From: Promethearchaeota archaeon
GTDB lineage: Archaea; Asgardarchaeota; Lokiarchaeia; Sigyniarchaeales; SOKP01
NCBI GenBank assembly: GCA_019058445.1
Contig: JAHPZA010000006.1
Coordinates: forward strand, 186,001 to 250,000
DNA length: 64,000 nt
Reading direction: 5' to 3'
The notes beneath the pieces are model-generated. The model searched no databases. It saw only the letters and a list, made by a program, of their open reading frames with translations, and was not told the DNA's origin. Shown here piece after piece: positions 63,300 to 64,000 of this stretch. The position numbers were made by a program, and so were the translations under genes. How positions within the stretch are numbered: position 1 is the stretch's first letter; each line of letters begins with the position of its first letter.

Positions 63300-63575
63300 A
63301 TGGCTGAAAAAGAATCAGAAATGAAAGTAAGAGAATTAGTTGAATTGAATACATCGGCAGCGAAAGAATATGAAGAAGCCATGTTAAATAGAGTAGAATA
63401 TTTCGCCAAGAAGAACGCTGAAAAATCTATTTTTAACAATTTCATGCAAAATACTGTTGTAAAAGGACTAAGTACAATTTTAGACCTAAAAGTAAAACTT
63501 GATGAGTCTTTAGGTAAGGAAAACTTAAAAAAAGTCCATGACGTGCTTGACCAAATCTTTTTATTTGGACTTTAA
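63300..63575 (+). CDS. Small helical protein, operon partner of Tes-like gene
   Basis: A 91-residue all-helical protein (MKVRELVELNTSAAKEYEEAML, KGLSTILDLKVKLDESLGKENL) with no metal motif. Its start is 11 bases behind the Tes-like stop with GTGAG in front, so it is co-translated. It may be a small accessory or membrane-peripheral partner of the lipid enzyme. I do not recognise a family. Confidence 0.6.
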   Translation: MAEKESEMKVRELVELNTSAAKEYEEAMLNRVEYFAKKNAEKSIFNNFMQNTVVKGLSTILDLKVKLDESLGKENLKKVHDVLDQIFLFGL

Positions 63576-63720
63576 CACATTTTTTATTATTTATTTATGA
63601 TCTAATTTTTTTTAAATATTCTTTTTTAAATTTTTTTTAAAGCATTGAAAATTAAAAGAAAGTCCAAATTAACTTTTGATGAATAAAAAAATCAATTTGG
63701 ATTTGAGAGAGGAAAAAAAA

Positions 63721-64000
63721 TTATGAACTATTTTTTTTAACTCTATCGCGTTTTTTCTGGTGGAGTTCAGCCATTTGATTTTTGATTTCGGAAACCCTAT
63801 TTTTTGAGAGGGGGTAGAAAATTATACATATTCCTAAAATCCCAGCTGCAATCATTGGGAACACCGCCATTAATAGCCTAAGACCGAAAACCACATCGAC
63901 TCCTGGATTAGGGGTATATTCTTCCCATCCGGTTGAGGAAAACACAAGCGAAATGGTTAAGATAGAAAAAATACCTGTTATTCTCATAAAGAAATTGGTA
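63721..64000 (-). CDS. GPH-family sugar symporter, C-terminal part (truncated by window edge)
   Basis: The frame is open to the last base of the window (TNFFMRITGIF at the edge), so the ORF-track Met is not the start. The sequence has the last TM helices and tail of an MFS_2/GPH transporter: VVFGLRLLMAVFPMIAAGILGICIIFYPLSKNRVSEIKNQMAELHQKKR. Compare the complete GPH protein at 42367. Substrate unknown. Confidence 0.8.
   Translation of the reverse strand, partial: TNFFMRITGIFSILTISLVFSSTGWEEYTPNPGVDVVFGLRLLMAVFPMIAAGILGICIIFYPLSKNRVSEIKNQMAELHQKKRDRVKKNSS

Noticed and set aside
1-64000. CRISPR arrays, insertion sequences, rRNA and tRNA genes
   Set aside because: No regularly spaced direct repeats, no transposase motifs and no GC-rich cloverleaf-sized blocks were seen in the intergenic regions; a tRNAscan or CRISPR search was not possible here.

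Overview
The window looks like a chromosomal segment of an AT-rich archaeon. Archaeal markers are an Alba chromatin protein, archaeal-type CO dehydrogenase/acetyl-CoA synthase subunits (CdhA, CdhB, CdhC), a tetraether-lipid-synthase-type radical SAM enzyme and an Mre11-type nuclease. The strongly AT-biased base composition, a close relative of eukaryotic sphingosine-1-phosphate lyase, several 7TM receptor-like proteins fused to methyl-accepting signalling domains, a large LRR protein and abundant acyl-CoA enzymes point to an Asgard archaeon, most likely Lokiarchaeia (Promethearchaeota). That placement is inference from gene content; no rRNA or tRNA gene was found to test it.

Region 1-6 kb is an eroding region. 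It holds an edge-truncated 7TM protein, an SCP2/DUF35/thiolase operon whose thiolase is interrupted by two short hairpin-bearing insertions of 29 and 30 nt, a membrane protein cut by a stop codon just before an in-frame zinc ribbon, a sugar isomerase/epimerase-type TIM barrel, and two further partial copies of the thiolase promoter and start. Region 5.8-17.6 kb carries a sphingosine-1-phosphate-lyase-like enzyme and a signalling island: three receptor/MCP proteins, a 7TM protein with a bare kinase-type dimerisation helix, a 1238-residue multi-PAS/GAF histidine kinase and a ribbon-helix-helix/pseudo-kinase/receiver protein.

Region 17.6-31 kb is an iron-sulfur and metal-cofactor block. It has three NifX/NifB-family small proteins, two MinD-type ATPases with embedded ferredoxin motifs, a DUF134 regulator, OsmC, an Mrp/NBP35 ATPase, an IscU/NifU scaffold, a radical SAM protein, a DtxR-type regulator, a DUF5320 protein and CdhA. 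The gene content resembles the orange protein (ORP) cluster of Desulfovibrio. CdhB and CdhC sit 16 kb further on (47.2-49.3 kb), next to a divergent CooT-like nickel protein. A palindrome, TGAATAATTATTCA, or close variants of it, occurs upstream of the NifX genes, DUF134, OsmC, DUF5320/cdhA (three copies) and CooT/cdhB, suggesting one metal- or redox-responsive regulon.

Region 31-64 kb is mainly lipid and acyl-CoA metabolism: nitronate monooxygenase/enoyl-reductase type, two AMP-forming acyl-CoA synthetases, CrtI-type oxidoreductase, enoyl-CoA hydratase, two MaoC-type dehydratases and the Tes-like enzyme. Between these lie more receptor/MCP proteins, a fused type I methyltransferase-specificity protein without a restriction subunit, GPH-type transporters, nicotinate phosphoribosyltransferase, a SAP/SWIM protein, a HEAT-repeat protein and several unrecognised membrane proteins. 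No CRISPR array, insertion sequence, tRNA or rRNA was seen.
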